From the NCBI GenBank assembly GCA_041480065.1, contig JBGOZF010000015.1, positions 1 to 64,000 on the forward strand: a stretch of DNA of 64,000 nt, written 5' to 3'. The first letter of the stretch is position 1, and every line of letters begins with the position of its first letter. Under the pieces are notes generated by a model that did no database searches, had not been told where the DNA came from, and saw only the letters and a program-made list of their open reading frames with translations. The translations under genes and the position numbers were made by a program. Below, piece after piece: positions 20,076 to 34,143 of this stretch. The stretch is from Fen-999 sp041480065 (lineage in GTDB: Bacteria > Pseudomonadota > Gammaproteobacteria > Burkholderiales > Rhodocyclaceae).

Positions 20076-20399
20076 ATGGAACAGGCAAACGTGAGTCAGC
20101 CGGAACAGCAAAGCGTGACCGACGCGGGAACACGCCTTCGGGCCGTGATACATATCCTGTCGGCGATTGTCGGCCTGGCTTCCACAGCGTTGCTGACCTA
20201 CCTGGTCGCTTCGCTGGCGGACATCTATTACGTCTCTCGTCACGCCGTTCCGGCCCCGGCCGGGACTGGGGATGAGCTCGGCCTGGAACTGGCGGTGATC
20301 TTCGCCATGATTGCCGGCTTTGCGGCGTCGGTTCCGGCCGGGTTCTTCGTCTATCGGTTCGCGTCGAAGCGCCTGCTGAAGGGGATTTTCGGGGACTGA
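20076..20399 (+). CDS. Small two-helix membrane protein, unknown function
   Basis: A 107-residue protein with two predicted membrane helices, near residues 25-50 (HILSAIVGLASTALLTYL) and 70-95 (AVIFAMIAGFAASVPAGFF), and a basic C-terminal tail (RFASKRLLKGIFGD). No family recognised. It lies 58 bases after purU on the same strand and about 100 bases before btaA. Confidence 0.6.
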   Translation: MEQANVSQPEQQSVTDAGTRLRAVIHILSAIVGLASTALLTYLVASLADIYYVSRHAVPAPAGTGDELGLELAVIFAMIAGFAASVPAGFFVYRFASKRLLKGIFGD

Positions 20400-20502
20400 G
20401 CGCCTGGTCGGGCAGCATTTCGGCCTATTTCAAAAGACCAGCGGTAACGTGAGCTTCATCGACGGCCGCTAGACTCGGGCGGCCAACTTCGATGCCCGCC
20501 CC

Positions 20503-21702
20503 ATGAAAACGCTGCCCAGTCTCATCGACCGTCTCGACCACGCCGTATTCGGGGCGCTCTACGCCCGTTCGCTCGTCTACAACACCTGCTGGGAAGACCC
20601 GGCGGTGGATCGCCAGGCCTTGCGGTTGCAGCCTGACGACACGATGGTGGTGATCACCAGCGCCGGCTGCAACGTGCTCGACTATGCCCTGGCGGGCATC
20701 CAGCGCATCGACGCCGTCGATGCCAATCCGCGCCAGACCGCGCTCCTGGAGTTGAAGCTGGCAGGCATACGCGGGCTCGAGTTCGAGGACTTCTTCAGCT
20801 TGTTCGGCCGCGGCTTCCATCCGCGCGCCGAGGCGATCTACCGCGAGGCGATGCGGCCGCAGCTTTCCGAATTCGCGCGTGCGTTCTGGGACAGGCAGAT
20901 CCGCTGGTTCTCGAGCCCGTCGGGCAGTTTCTACTACCACGGGTTGTCCGGTGTCGTGGCGCGTGCGTTCAGGACCTACCTGCGGTTGCGGCCGGCGCTG
21001 GCCGGTGCCGTTCATGCCCTGCTGGAGAGCCGCGATCCGGCCGAGCAGCGCAGTCTTTACGACGAGAGAGTCCGGCCGCTGATGTGGGGCAGGGCCATGA
21101 ACTGGGCGTTGTCGCGGCAGATCACGATGACGCTGCTGGGCGTGCCCTATCCGCAACGGCGCGAAGTCCAGGCGCAACACGACGGCGGCGTCGGCGGTTT
21201 CATTCGCGAGGCGATCGAATACGTGTTCCGCGAACTGCCGGTGCGCACCAACTACTTCTGGAGCGTCTATGTGCGCGGTCATTACACGAGCGAATGCTGC
21301 CCGGAGTACCTGAAGCCGGAGAACCATCTGGCGCTGCGCAACGGCCGCGCCGATTGCATCCGGCCGCATACCTGCACGATCACCGAGTTCCTGCGCGACA
21401 ACGAGCAACCGGTCAGCAGGTTCGTGCTGCTCGACCACATGGACTGGATGGCCAGCTACTACCCGGAATCGCTGATCGAGGAATGGCAGTGGATCCTGGC
21501 CCGGGCGACGCCGGGCGCGCGGCTGATCTTCCGCAGCGCCCACAGGCGGCCGCGTTATCTCGAGGCACTGAAAGTCGGCGATGCGCGGCGCAACCTGCGC
21601 GAACTGCTGGAATTCAAGGACGACCTCGCGCTCTCGCTACATCCGCAGGACCGGGTGCACACCTACGCCGGCTTTCACATCGCCGACGTGCCGGCGGCAT
21701 GA
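20503..21702 (+). CDS. btaA: Betaine-lipid synthesis 3-amino-3-carboxypropyl transferase (BtaA)
   Basis: A 399-residue DUF3419/BtaA-type protein. Visible features are the N-terminal LVYNTCWEDPAVDRQAL, the SAM-binding segment VVITSAGCNVLDYAL and DAVDANPRQTALLELKLAGI, and the C-terminal LLDHMDWM. BtaA moves the aminocarboxypropyl group of S-adenosylmethionine to diacylglycerol, the first step of DGTS betaine lipid synthesis. The next gene overlaps by four bases and encodes the partner methylase. No convincing Pho box was seen upstream, although this pathway is often phosphate-controlled. Confidence 0.88.
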   Translation: MKTLPSLIDRLDHAVFGALYARSLVYNTCWEDPAVDRQALRLQPDDTMVVITSAGCNVLDYALAGIQRIDAVDANPRQTALLELKLAGIRGLEFEDFFSLFGRGFHPRAEAIYREAMRPQLSEFARAFWDRQIRWFSSPSGSFYYHGLSGVVARAFRTYLRLRPALAGAVHALLESRDPAEQRSLYDERVRPLMWGRAMNWALSRQITMTLLGVPYPQRREVQAQHDGGVGGFIREAIEYVFRELPVRTNYFWSVYVRGHYTSECCPEYLKPENHLALRNGRADCIRPHTCTITEFLRDNEQPVSRFVLLDHMDWMASYYPESLIEEWQWILARATPGARLIFRSAHRRPRYLEALKVGDARRNLRELLEFKDDLALSLHPQDRVHTYAGFHIADVPAA

Positions 21703-22391
21703 ACCTCGCGGAGGTCCGCACGCTCTGGCAACTGCTGCGCGGCATGCCCGGCGGCGGCGACCACGCGGACCGGCTCGAGGCCTTCTATTCGCCCCAGGCC
21801 GGCCATTACGACAGCTTCCGCGAGCGCCTGCTGACCGGCCGCGAGGAACTGATGGCCTGGCTGCGGCCGACCGCCGGCGAACGGGTGGTGGAATTGGGGG
21901 CGGGCACCGGCCGCAACCCGGCCTACCTCGGCCCGCGCCTGGCCGAGCTCGGCAAACTGACGCTGGTCGATCTTTGTCCTTCGCTGCTGGCACAGGCGCG
22001 CCGGCGCTGGGCGCATGCCGGCAACCTCGCCGTCGTCGAAGCCGATGCCTGCACCTGGCAGCCGGAGGCCCCGGTCGACGCCGTCTATTTCTCCTATGCG
22101 CTGACCATGATCCCGGACTGGCGCGCGGCGACGGAAAATGCCGTGGCCATGCTGCGGCCCGGCGGAAGGCTGGCGGTGGTCGACTTTACGGTGGCACCGG
22201 GACAGTCCTGGCTGGGCAGAACGTTCTGGCGCACCTGGTTTGCTCACGACGGCGTGCACCTGAATGCCGAACACATGGCGACGCTGCGCCGCCTGCTGCC
22301 CCGGCACCAACTGCGCGAGCGCCGCACACCCGTGCCTTATCTCCCCGGCGTGACGGTTCCGTACTACCTGTTCCTCGGCATCAGGGAGTGA
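21699..22391 (+). CDS. btaB: Betaine-lipid N-methyltransferase (BtaB-like)
   Basis: A 230-residue class I SAM methyltransferase with motif I VVELGAGTGRNPAYL near residue 60, the acidic LVDLCPSLL, and a C-terminal lipid-methylase style end (PVPYLPGVTVPYYLFLG). In the DGTS pathway BtaB methylates the amino group three times. Its ATG overlaps the btaA stop as ATGA, indicating coupled translation and supporting the assignment. A generic methyltransferase of another lipid is less likely given the pairing. Confidence 0.87.
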   Translation: MNLAEVRTLWQLLRGMPGGGDHADRLEAFYSPQAGHYDSFRERLLTGREELMAWLRPTAGERVVELGAGTGRNPAYLGPRLAELGKLTLVDLCPSLLAQARRRWAHAGNLAVVEADACTWQPEAPVDAVYFSYALTMIPDWRAATENAVAMLRPGGRLAVVDFTVAPGQSWLGRTFWRTWFAHDGVHLNAEHMATLRRLLPRHQLRERRTPVPYLPGVTVPYYLFLGIRE

Positions 22392-22439
22392 CGAAGGATT
22401 CTCCGCCGGCCGCTGCTGCGCCTTGAAGCGGCCTGATGC

Positions 22440-27698
<5,259 letters not shown>

Positions 27699-28063
27699 TG
27701 TCCCAACTCCCTGGATGACCAGTGGGCCGCGCCGCCCTTGTGCGCATAGGCCACTAGGACATTGCTGATGCAGTTGTGCAATTATTTCCGCATACTATAT
27801 CTGACTATATAGCCCGGCAATCGCTGGACATGGCCGAAGGCGCGCACAGTGTTGCGTTTCCACGATGCAAACAGCCAAGACAAGCCGGTGTATCAGCGAC
27901 CGCCCGCGACGGCCGCCAGCCAGCCGGGAAGCGCAATGAGTTTGTGCTTCACGCATCCCTCACGGGCCGGGGGCAGGTCACCTGAGATCGAAGAAACCAA
28001 CCGCCTGAAGGTAAATGCGGATAGGCGAAGCCGACGATGTCTCGCCTGTGTTGCGATCCGGAA
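27699..28063. other. Intergenic region upstream of the kinase gene
   Basis: About 365 bases with no convincing gene. It holds an AT-rich stretch near 27780-27815 with a small dyad (CTATAT facing ATATAG), which may include the kinase promoter on the minus strand. Nothing else was recognised. Confidence 0.4.
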
Positions 28064-29899
28064 TCAGCGGTTCAGATCCTCATCCGGCTCAAAGACATCC
28101 ATCAGCACGTTGAAAGCGCCCAAGCTTCCGTTGTCGCCGGCGAAGAAGACTGCGCTGCGCGCGTCGAGCGCCACCACCGGGTTCTGGCCCAGCACCGTGG
28201 CGTGGCTGCCCCGGATCATGATCGCGGAGGACTCGCTGATGCCGTAGATTCCCGTATGCCGCTGCTTGGCGCCGAGGCCGTAGAGTCGTCCCCAGCGCAT
28301 GTCGGTCTGCAATCGCGGTTCGAACGCCGCACCGCGCACCAGGCCCAGGCCGGATTTGACGACCGCCGCATCGACCCTGAAAGCCGCAATGGCGTCATCG
28401 CCGGAAGCATCTTCGCCGACGGCGCAATACGCGTCACCGGCGGCAGCGGCCATGGCGTGCTCCAGCATCAGCACCCGGCTATCGCGTGCGGCGCGGTTCA
28501 CGAAGGCGTGGAAGCCCGGATCGGCAATGGCGTCGTCGAGGCGGGATTGATCGCCGCCCAGGAGCAACACGCCGCTGGCCCCCTTGAGCCAGGCCGGGTC
28601 GAGGGGGTCCTGGCCATAGACATGGATCTCGCTCGTGCCCTTCCAGCCGGCCGCCGCCAGCGCCGTGGCGTAATCCTCGGCCTGGGTTTGCGCGTCCGTC
28701 GGCTCGGCATAGCCTACCGCGAGCAGCAGGAACTTGCCGCCTTCCTTGGCCCCGGCCTTGACCGTGGCTTGTTTGACGAGTTCCTGGATCACCGGCCCGG
28801 CCAAGTCCTCCGACACGTCGCCGCCCAGTATCAGGGTGGCGTGCCCGTCGACGTGCAATCGTTGCCGGTCATGCGGTGGGCGTTGCCATTCGAAACGATG
28901 GGTTCCCAGCGCCGGCACGCGCTGTGCGAGGTCGAAACTCAATGATTGGCTCGGCGGCAGCAGGTGTGTGAGCACGCTGCGCGCAGAGAGCGCGTCCTTT
29001 TCGCCCACCCAACGGTAGCGTGCGTGCGCCGTCCGGAAATCCACCACGACGGCAGACGAAACCCCGAATACCGCTCTCAGCGAGCGATCGTTGTTGATCG
29101 CGGCGCCGGTGTCGTAGTCGAGCCCGAACCCTAGCAGTCCGCCTTCGCCCAGTACGTCGGCCGTCTGCGCGCCGGCGTTGAGCATCCGCCCCAGACGGCC
29201 GCGCGCATACACATGCTGATCGAGTACCACGGTTTGCGAGCCGAAGGGCAAGCCCCGGCTGGTGCGCGTCTGCCCCATCCACATGTCGATCGACGCCTTC
29301 TGCAGCGCGGTGGTGGAGTCACCCGTATCGGTGTAGCCGGCGTTCATGACGAAGGACTCGATCGCCGCGCCCGCGCTGGTGCCGCCGAACACCACGCCGC
29401 GCTCGGCCGCCGTGTTCATTGCCGCCTCGGCGGGCGTCAGCGCGAGGACTCTCATCGCATAGGCCTGGTAGCCGCCGTTGAAGAAGATTCCGTCCAGCGT
29501 CGCGTCGCGCAGGGTGCCGACGATGCTGTCGTCGTGTGCATCGGCGGCCACGTACAAGGGCACCGAACTCACCTTGCAGCCGCCCGGAAATACGTGCTTG
29601 TTCAGCACTGCATCGCAGGCGGCCTGCAGGGCAGCCACGTCTTCGGCCAGGATCACCGGATCCTCGGGCAATACGGGGTCGTCGGCGAATGCCGCCGGCA
29701 CCATCACGATCTTGACCACGGGGCCGCGCGCATGGCGGATCACTTCGGCGGCGTAGCCTTGCAATGCCGTCTCATAGCCGCCGCCGATGGGATACAGATG
29801 CAATTGCGGCAGCCATTGTGCCTGCGCGGAAAGCGATAGACAAAGCAAGGCCGGTAGCGCCAGCGCACAGCGCCGCAAGAACGTCGTCTGCATGAGCAT
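28064..29899 (-). CDS. Secreted tandem cyanophycinase-like (peptidase S51) protein
   Basis: A 611-residue protein with a signal peptide (LPALLCLSLSAQA/Q). The first half has S51/cyanophycinase marks: GGTSAGAA with the nucleophile serine near residue 170, and LDQHVYARGRLGRML. The second half repeats the fold (LLLGGDQSRLDDAI, GLGLVRG, DMRWGRLYGL, GISESSAI), but the GTSAGA nucleophile motif reads LEHAMAA, so it looks catalytically dead. Cyanophycinases cut the storage polymer multi-L-arginyl-poly-aspartate; secreted types use it outside the cell. Typical members have a single domain of about 270-300 residues. No cyanophycin synthetase gene is in the window. Confidence 0.8.
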   Translation of the reverse strand: MLMQTTFLRRCALALPALLCLSLSAQAQWLPQLHLYPIGGGYETALQGYAAEVIRHARGPVVKIVMVPAAFADDPVLPEDPVILAEDVAALQAACDAVLNKHVFPGGCKVSSVPLYVAADAHDDSIVGTLRDATLDGIFFNGGYQAYAMRVLALTPAEAAMNTAAERGVVFGGTSAGAAIESFVMNAGYTDTGDSTTALQKASIDMWMGQTRTSRGLPFGSQTVVLDQHVYARGRLGRMLNAGAQTADVLGEGGLLGFGLDYDTGAAINNDRSLRAVFGVSSAVVVDFRTAHARYRWVGEKDALSARSVLTHLLPPSQSLSFDLAQRVPALGTHRFEWQRPPHDRQRLHVDGHATLILGGDVSEDLAGPVIQELVKQATVKAGAKEGGKFLLLAVGYAEPTDAQTQAEDYATALAAAGWKGTSEIHVYGQDPLDPAWLKGASGVLLLGGDQSRLDDAIADPGFHAFVNRAARDSRVLMLEHAMAAAAGDAYCAVGEDASGDDAIAAFRVDAAVVKSGLGLVRGAAFEPRLQTDMRWGRLYGLGAKQRHTGIYGISESSAIMIRGSHATVLGQNPVVALDARSAVFFAGDNGSLGAFNVLMDVFEPDEDLNR

Positions 29900-30077
29900 C
29901 CCCTCGGTTGTCGTGAGTGTCGATGGCCGGCGGCGCCCGCTTGCCGATGGATCGCCGGCGCCGCTTCAGGCCTCGCGCAAGTTAGCACAAGGGAATGACG
30001 TGTGTATTTTCCGAATATGACCGATATATAGGCGGTAATCGGCGTAACCGCGCCGACCCGCAAGCCGCGGGCGTCGT

Positions 30078-30386
30078 TCAGTCGTGGCTGGCCCGGCTCA
30101 GCCGCGCGCGCAGTTGGTCCATTTCATCCAGCAGGTCCGCCACCAGCGCCGCGAGTTCAGGGGCGGCGTCGAAGTCGCGCTCGATCTGCCGCATGCGCCG
30201 GGCGCGCGCCAGCATGGCGCCGGAAAAACGCCAGATGCCGGACACGCATTCGACGCTCGGGAACAGGCCTTCATCGATATGCCGCGTCAGCCATTCGGGC
30301 TCCACCTTGCAGGCGGCCGCGAGTTGTTCGATGGTGAGCCAGCTTTCTTCCATCAGGCTGCCGATCAGGATGTCGTCGTCACGCAC
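30078..30386 (-). CDS. cbpM: CbpM, modulator of the DnaJ-like CbpA
   Basis: A 102-residue MerR-like helix-turn-helix protein (WLTIEQLAAACKVEPEWLTRHIDEGLF) with a C-terminal helix. It matches CbpM, which binds the J-domain of CbpA and holds back its co-chaperone activity. It lies three bases downstream of cbpA on the same strand, the usual arrangement. Confidence 0.87.
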   Translation of the reverse strand: MRDDDILIGSLMEESWLTIEQLAAACKVEPEWLTRHIDEGLFPSVECVSGIWRFSGAMLARARRMRQIERDFDAAPELAALVADLLDEMDQLRARLSRASHD

Positions 30387-30389
30387 GGC

Positions 30390-31340
30390 TCACGCCCTCC
30401 CTTTTCGCGGATCGAAGGCCAGGTCGCGCGCCATGTCTTCGTAAAGCTGCCGCGCCTTCGGGCTGTCGGCGGGCGGCAAGACGATCTGGATGTCGAGGAA
30501 GAGGTCGCCGGCCGGCTCGCCGGGAATGCCCTTGCCGCGTACCCGCAATTGCCGCCCCGATTGCGTGCCTTCCGGGATGCGCACCTTGACGGCGCCCTCG
30601 GGCAGGTCGACCGCGACGACCGCCCCGAGGGCCGCCTCCCACGGCGCCACGGGCAGGGCCAGGTGCAGGTTACGCCCCTCGGCGCGGAAGCGAGCGTGGT
30701 GGTTGAAATGGACCTCCAACAAGAGATCTCCCGTCGGTCCGCCGCCGATTCCGGGCGCGCCTTGGCCGGCCAGGCGTATCACCTGGCCCTCATGCACACC
30801 CCTGGGAATCTTCACGTTGAGCGTGCGGGTCGTGAGCTGAACGTGGCCCTGCGCATCGACTTGCGGCACGCGCAGCGAAATCTGCCGGGTGGCGCCGGCA
30901 AACGAATCCTCGAGGTCCAGCATGACCTTGGCGTGATGGTCCTCGCCGCCGGCGCGGAAACCGCTGTGGCGCGCCTGGAAGCCGCCGTGGCCGCCGCCCA
31001 TGCGCCCGAACAGTTCGGCGAAGAAATCGCTGAAATCGGCGGTCTCGTGCGGCGAGAAGCCGCCGCCGGAGAACTCGAAGCCGGCATCCCAATCCGGCGG
31101 CGGATGGAATTCCTGGCCCGGCCGGTAGCCGCGTCCCAACTGGTCGTAGGCGGCGCGTTTCTCGGGATCGGAGAGCACGGTGTAGGCCTCGTTGAGCTCC
31201 TTCATGCGCGACTCGGCGTCCGGCTCCTTGGAGACGTCCGGATGGTATTTGCGCGCGAGCTTGCGGAAGGCCTTCTTGATGTTCTCCGCCGTCTCGTCGC
31301 GAGCGACGCCGAGAATCTGGTAGTAATCCCGGAATTGCAT
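30390..31340 (-). CDS. cbpA: DnaJ-like co-chaperone CbpA
   Basis: A 316-residue protein with an N-terminal J-domain (residues 5-70, HPD in RKYHPDVSKEPDAE), a Gly/Phe-rich linker (about 75-130) and two C-terminal beta-barrel substrate domains (VKVRIPEGTQSGRQLRVRGKG). There is no zinc-finger domain, so it is CbpA rather than DnaJ. It stimulates DnaK under stress. The ATG at 31340 lies 46 bases from a strong sigma-32-type promoter, and the gene is divergent from two Hsp20 genes. Confidence 0.92.
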   Translation of the reverse strand: MQFRDYYQILGVARDETAENIKKAFRKLARKYHPDVSKEPDAESRMKELNEAYTVLSDPEKRAAYDQLGRGYRPGQEFHPPPDWDAGFEFSGGGFSPHETADFSDFFAELFGRMGGGHGGFQARHSGFRAGGEDHHAKVMLDLEDSFAGATRQISLRVPQVDAQGHVQLTTRTLNVKIPRGVHEGQVIRLAGQGAPGIGGGPTGDLLLEVHFNHHARFRAEGRNLHLALPVAPWEAALGAVVAVDLPEGAVKVRIPEGTQSGRQLRVRGKGIPGEPAGDLFLDIQIVLPPADSPKARQLYEDMARDLAFDPRKGRA

Positions 31341-31385
31341 ATGGGATCCCCGCTGCGAGTGGTTGCCGAGTGCCGCAACAAATAT

Positions 31386-31413
31386 ACATGAGGATCATCG
31401 CCCCGTTTTCAAG
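31386..31413 (-). promoter_or_regulatory. Sigma-32-type heat-shock promoter for cbpAM
   Basis: On the minus strand CTTGAAA (31413-31407) is followed after 13 bases by CCTCATGT (31393-31386). The consensus is CTTGAAA-N11-16-CCCCATNT, so the match is nearly perfect. It points at cbpA. Confidence 0.75.
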
Positions 31414-31415
31414 AA

Positions 31416-31443
31416 CTTGAATTTGCGATCGGCAGACCGATTT
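31416..31443 (+). promoter_or_regulatory. Sigma-32-type heat-shock promoter for the Hsp20 pair
   Basis: CTTGAAT (31416-31422) is followed after 13 bases by ACCGATTT (31436-31443). It is back to back with the cbpA promoter. The two -35 boxes form the dyad TTCAAG-AA-CTTGAA with a two-base centre. Confidence 0.65.
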
Positions 31444-31498
31444 GGCATAGCAAGGACGCCGCGCTGCGGCGTTCGCATTTACCCGAAAGGAGAAGACG

Positions 31499-31939
31499 AT
31501 GTTCTATCGAACCGTGTTTCCCCGCGACCTGTTCGCGGAACTGGACCGTCTCCAGCGCGAGATGCAGCAGGCCGCCGAGTTCTCGCCGAGCATCCGGGGC
31601 CTCTCCCGTGGCGGCTTCCCGGCACTCAACGTCGGCACCACGCCGCGCTCGGTGGAGATCTATGCCTTCGCGCCCGGCATCGATCCGGCCGCCATCGAGG
31701 TGCAGTTGGAGAAGGGCGTGCTCACCATTTCGGGCGAACGCAAGTCCTCGCTGCCGGCGAAGGATGACAAGGCCACCGTGCATGTCGACGAACGCTTTGC
31801 CGACCGTTTCCGCCGCGTCGTCACGCTGCCGGACGACATCGACGCCAACGCGGTGAAGGCGAAGTACCGCGACGGAGTCCTGCACATCAGCATCCAGCGC
31901 CGCGAAGCCGCCCAGCCGCGCCGCATCAGCATCCAGTAA
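31499..31939 (+). CDS. Small heat-shock protein (Hsp20/alpha-crystallin)
   Basis: A 146-residue Hsp20. The N-terminal arm (MFYRTVFPRDLFAELDRLQREMQ) is followed by an alpha-crystallin domain (about 45-135; EIYAFAPGIDPAAIEVQLEKGVLTISGER, YRDGVLHISI). It holds unfolding proteins for DnaK/CbpA. A GAAAGGAGAAG ribosome site precedes the ATG. It is paired with a second Hsp20 after 12 bases. Confidence 0.92.
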   Translation: MFYRTVFPRDLFAELDRLQREMQQAAEFSPSIRGLSRGGFPALNVGTTPRSVEIYAFAPGIDPAAIEVQLEKGVLTISGERKSSLPAKDDKATVHVDERFADRFRRVVTLPDDIDANAVKAKYRDGVLHISIQRREAAQPRRISIQ

Positions 31940-31951
31940 GGAGAACCGAAC

Positions 31952-32332
31952 ATGAGCGACAACACAGCTGTCAACAAGGACACCAAATCATCAACTGCCG
32001 AGGCGGCACTGGTGCCGCCGGTCGATGTCATCGAGGATGCCCAAGGCATTACGTTGTATGCCGATCTCCCCGGCGTGCCCAAGGACAAGCTGAGCCTGCA
32101 CGTCGAGGCCGACACCCTGACCATCGAGGGCGAGGTGTGCCTCGACCTGCCGGCGGACGTCGAGTCCACCCACGCCGAGGTCAGCCTGCCGCGCTACCGG
32201 CGCGTATTTTCGTTGTCGAAGGAACTCGATTCGCAGAAGGTCGCCGCGGAGTTCAGCCAGGGCGTGCTGAAGCTGCGCATTCCGAAGGCCGAGCATGCAC
32301 AGCCGCGCCGCATCGAGATTCGGGTGGAGTGA
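31952..32332 (+). CDS. Small heat-shock protein (Hsp20), second copy
   Basis: A 126-residue Hsp20 of a different subtype: short disordered N-terminus (MSDNTAVNKDTKSSTAEA), alpha-crystallin domain with GITLYADLPGVPKDKLSLHVE and FSQGVLKLRIPK, and a short tail. The two proteins may form mixed oligomers, as in IbpAB-type pairs. AAGGAG lies just upstream of the ATG. Transcription is likely from the sigma-32-type promoter before the first gene. Confidence 0.92.
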   Translation: MSDNTAVNKDTKSSTAEAALVPPVDVIEDAQGITLYADLPGVPKDKLSLHVEADTLTIEGEVCLDLPADVESTHAEVSLPRYRRVFSLSKELDSQKVAAEFSQGVLKLRIPKAEHAQPRRIEIRVE

Positions 32333-32352
32333 TCCTGGAAACCAAAGTTCAT

Positions 32353-32481
32353 TCACCGCAAAGGACGCCAAGGGCACCAAGGAAGGCGATCTTGAGATGA
32401 AGCGCGGACAAGCCATCTGGTGAGGGCCTCGTGAATGCACTCCCCATGTATACCTTGCCGTCCTTTGCGTCCTTGGCGGTG
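32353..32481. repeat. Imperfect inverted pair of CACCGCAAAGGACGC-type repeats
   Basis: Left arm 32353-32382 and right arm 32453-32481 match as reverse complements at about 24 of 29 bases (CACCGCAAAGGACGCCAAGG on the left). They flank about 70 unremarkable bases between the Hsp20 genes and the amtB terminator. Motifs of this kind recur between genes in many proteobacteria; I know no function for them. Confidence 0.6.
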
Positions 32482-32553
32482 CAACTGTCTTCTTCATGAC
32501 GTGCCCGGACGGCGGGCCAGGTCCGGCGAATGCCTCCAGCAAGATGGCCGTCG

Positions 32554-32583
32554 AAATGAAAACGGGCGCCCCGTGGGGCGCCC
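32554..32583 (-). terminator. Rho-independent terminator of the glnK-amtB operon
   Basis: Stem GGGCGCCCC (32564-32572), two-base loop, and GGGGCGCCC (32575-32583). On the minus strand it is followed by GTTTTCATTT. It lies about 30 bases beyond the amtB stop. Confidence 0.85.
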
Positions 32584-32611
32584 GAACCGAGTTGACTCGG
32601 AGGAGGAGATT

Positions 32612-34132
32612 TCAGTAGTGGTAGGCCGTTTCGCCGTGGGAGGCGATGTCCAGGCCTTCGCGTTCTTCGTCTTCGGTCACGCGTAGCCCCACCAGGATGT
32701 CGGCGATCTTGAAGGAGATGAACGCCGACACGGCAGTCCAGATCACGGTGACGCCGACCGCCTTGGCTTGCACGACGAACTGTTCGGCGATGCTGGTGAA
32801 GCCGGTGGCAGCCGTAACCCAGTCCGTGACGAAGCCGGGGCCACCCAGGGCGGGCGAGTTGAAGACGCCGGTCGCCAGGGCACCGAAGATGCCGCCGACG
32901 GCATGGACGCCGAAGACGTCGAGCGCGTCATCCGCGCCGAGCATCTTCTTCAGGCCATTGACGCCCCAGAGGCAGACCAGACCGGCCAGCGTGCCGATGG
33001 CGAAGGCGCCGGGGATGCCGACGTTGCCCGCAGCCGGGGTGATCGCGACCAGGCCGGCGACGGCGCCGGAAGCGGCACCCAGCATCGAGGGCTTGCCCTT
33101 GAACAGCCATTCGCCAAAGGTCCAGGCGAGCACCGCACAGGCCGTGGCCAGGAAGGTGTTGATGAAGGCGAGCGCAGCAGAGCCGTTGGCTTCGAGAGCG
33201 GAGCCGGCGTTGAAGCCGAACCAGCCGAACCACAGCAGCGAGGCGCCGATCATGGTCATGGTCAGGCTATGGGGTGAGAAAGCTTCCTTGCCGTAGCCGA
33301 TGCGCTTGCCGAGCATGATGGCGCCGACCAGGCCGGCAACGCCGGCGTTGATGTGCACCACGGTGCCGCCTGCGAAGTCCAGGGCGCCCCACTGCCAGAT
33401 CATGCCCGCCTTGGCGTTCATGGCATCGACGACGTCAGCGCCCGTGTAGGCATCCGGACCCATCCAGAACCAGACCATATGCGCGACCGGCAGGTAGGAG
33501 AGGGTGAACCAGAGCACCGAGAAGATCAGCACGGCCGAGAACTTGACGCGCTCGACGATGGCGCCGAGGATCAGGCAGACGGTGATGGCGGCGAAGGTGG
33601 CCTGGAAGGCGACGAACACCAGTTCATACATCGGCGTGGCCTTGCTGAAGGTGGCGCCGAGGGCGAAGACACCCGTCGCCGAATCGAAGGTACCCTTGAG
33701 GAACAATCGATCGAGGCCGCCGATGAAGGCGTTGCCCTCGGTGAAGGCCAGGCTGTAGCCGTAGATGCACCACAGCACGGTGATCAGCGAGAACACCACG
33801 AACACCTGCATGAGCACCGACAGCATGTTCTTGGTGCGCACCAGGCCACCGTAGAACAACGCCAGGGCCGGCACGGACATGAGGAGCACCAAGGCGGTGC
33901 TCATCAGCATCCAGGCGGTGTCGCCCTTGTTGGGTGTGGGCGCTGGGGCAGCGGCGGGTGCGGCGGCCGGCGCAGCAGCCTCGGCGGCCGCAGGTGCGGC
34001 AGCAGCCGGAGCTGCTGCTGCCGGGGCCGCCGCCGCGGGTGCGGCGACCTCGGCGGGTTTGTCATCCGCCAGGGCGATGCTGCCGAAACCGACAGTCACC
34101 GCCGCCAGCAGAATCGCGAGCAGTTTCTTCAT
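32612..34132 (-). CDS. amtB: Ammonium transporter AmtB
   Basis: A 506-residue protein with a signal peptide (MKKLLAILLAAVTVGFGSIALA), an Ala/Pro-rich linker of about 45 residues, and the 11-helix Amt/Rh channel. Family marks are ALFYGGLVRTKNMLS, GGTVVHINAG and the pore histidine in FGVHAVGG. The low-complexity linker lengthens it compared with E. coli AmtB. The PII gene ends 11 bases upstream; PII blocks Amt when nitrogen is plentiful. A clear terminator ends the unit. Confidence 0.95.
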   Translation of the reverse strand: MKKLLAILLAAVTVGFGSIALADDKPAEVAAPAAAAPAAAAPAAAAPAAAEAAAPAAAPAAAPAPTPNKGDTAWMLMSTALVLLMSVPALALFYGGLVRTKNMLSVLMQVFVVFSLITVLWCIYGYSLAFTEGNAFIGGLDRLFLKGTFDSATGVFALGATFSKATPMYELVFVAFQATFAAITVCLILGAIVERVKFSAVLIFSVLWFTLSYLPVAHMVWFWMGPDAYTGADVVDAMNAKAGMIWQWGALDFAGGTVVHINAGVAGLVGAIMLGKRIGYGKEAFSPHSLTMTMIGASLLWFGWFGFNAGSALEANGSAALAFINTFLATACAVLAWTFGEWLFKGKPSMLGAASGAVAGLVAITPAAGNVGIPGAFAIGTLAGLVCLWGVNGLKKMLGADDALDVFGVHAVGGIFGALATGVFNSPALGGPGFVTDWVTAATGFTSIAEQFVVQAKAVGVTVIWTAVSAFISFKIADILVGLRVTEDEEREGLDIASHGETAYHY

Positions 34133-34143
34133 TTCTGTTCCCC

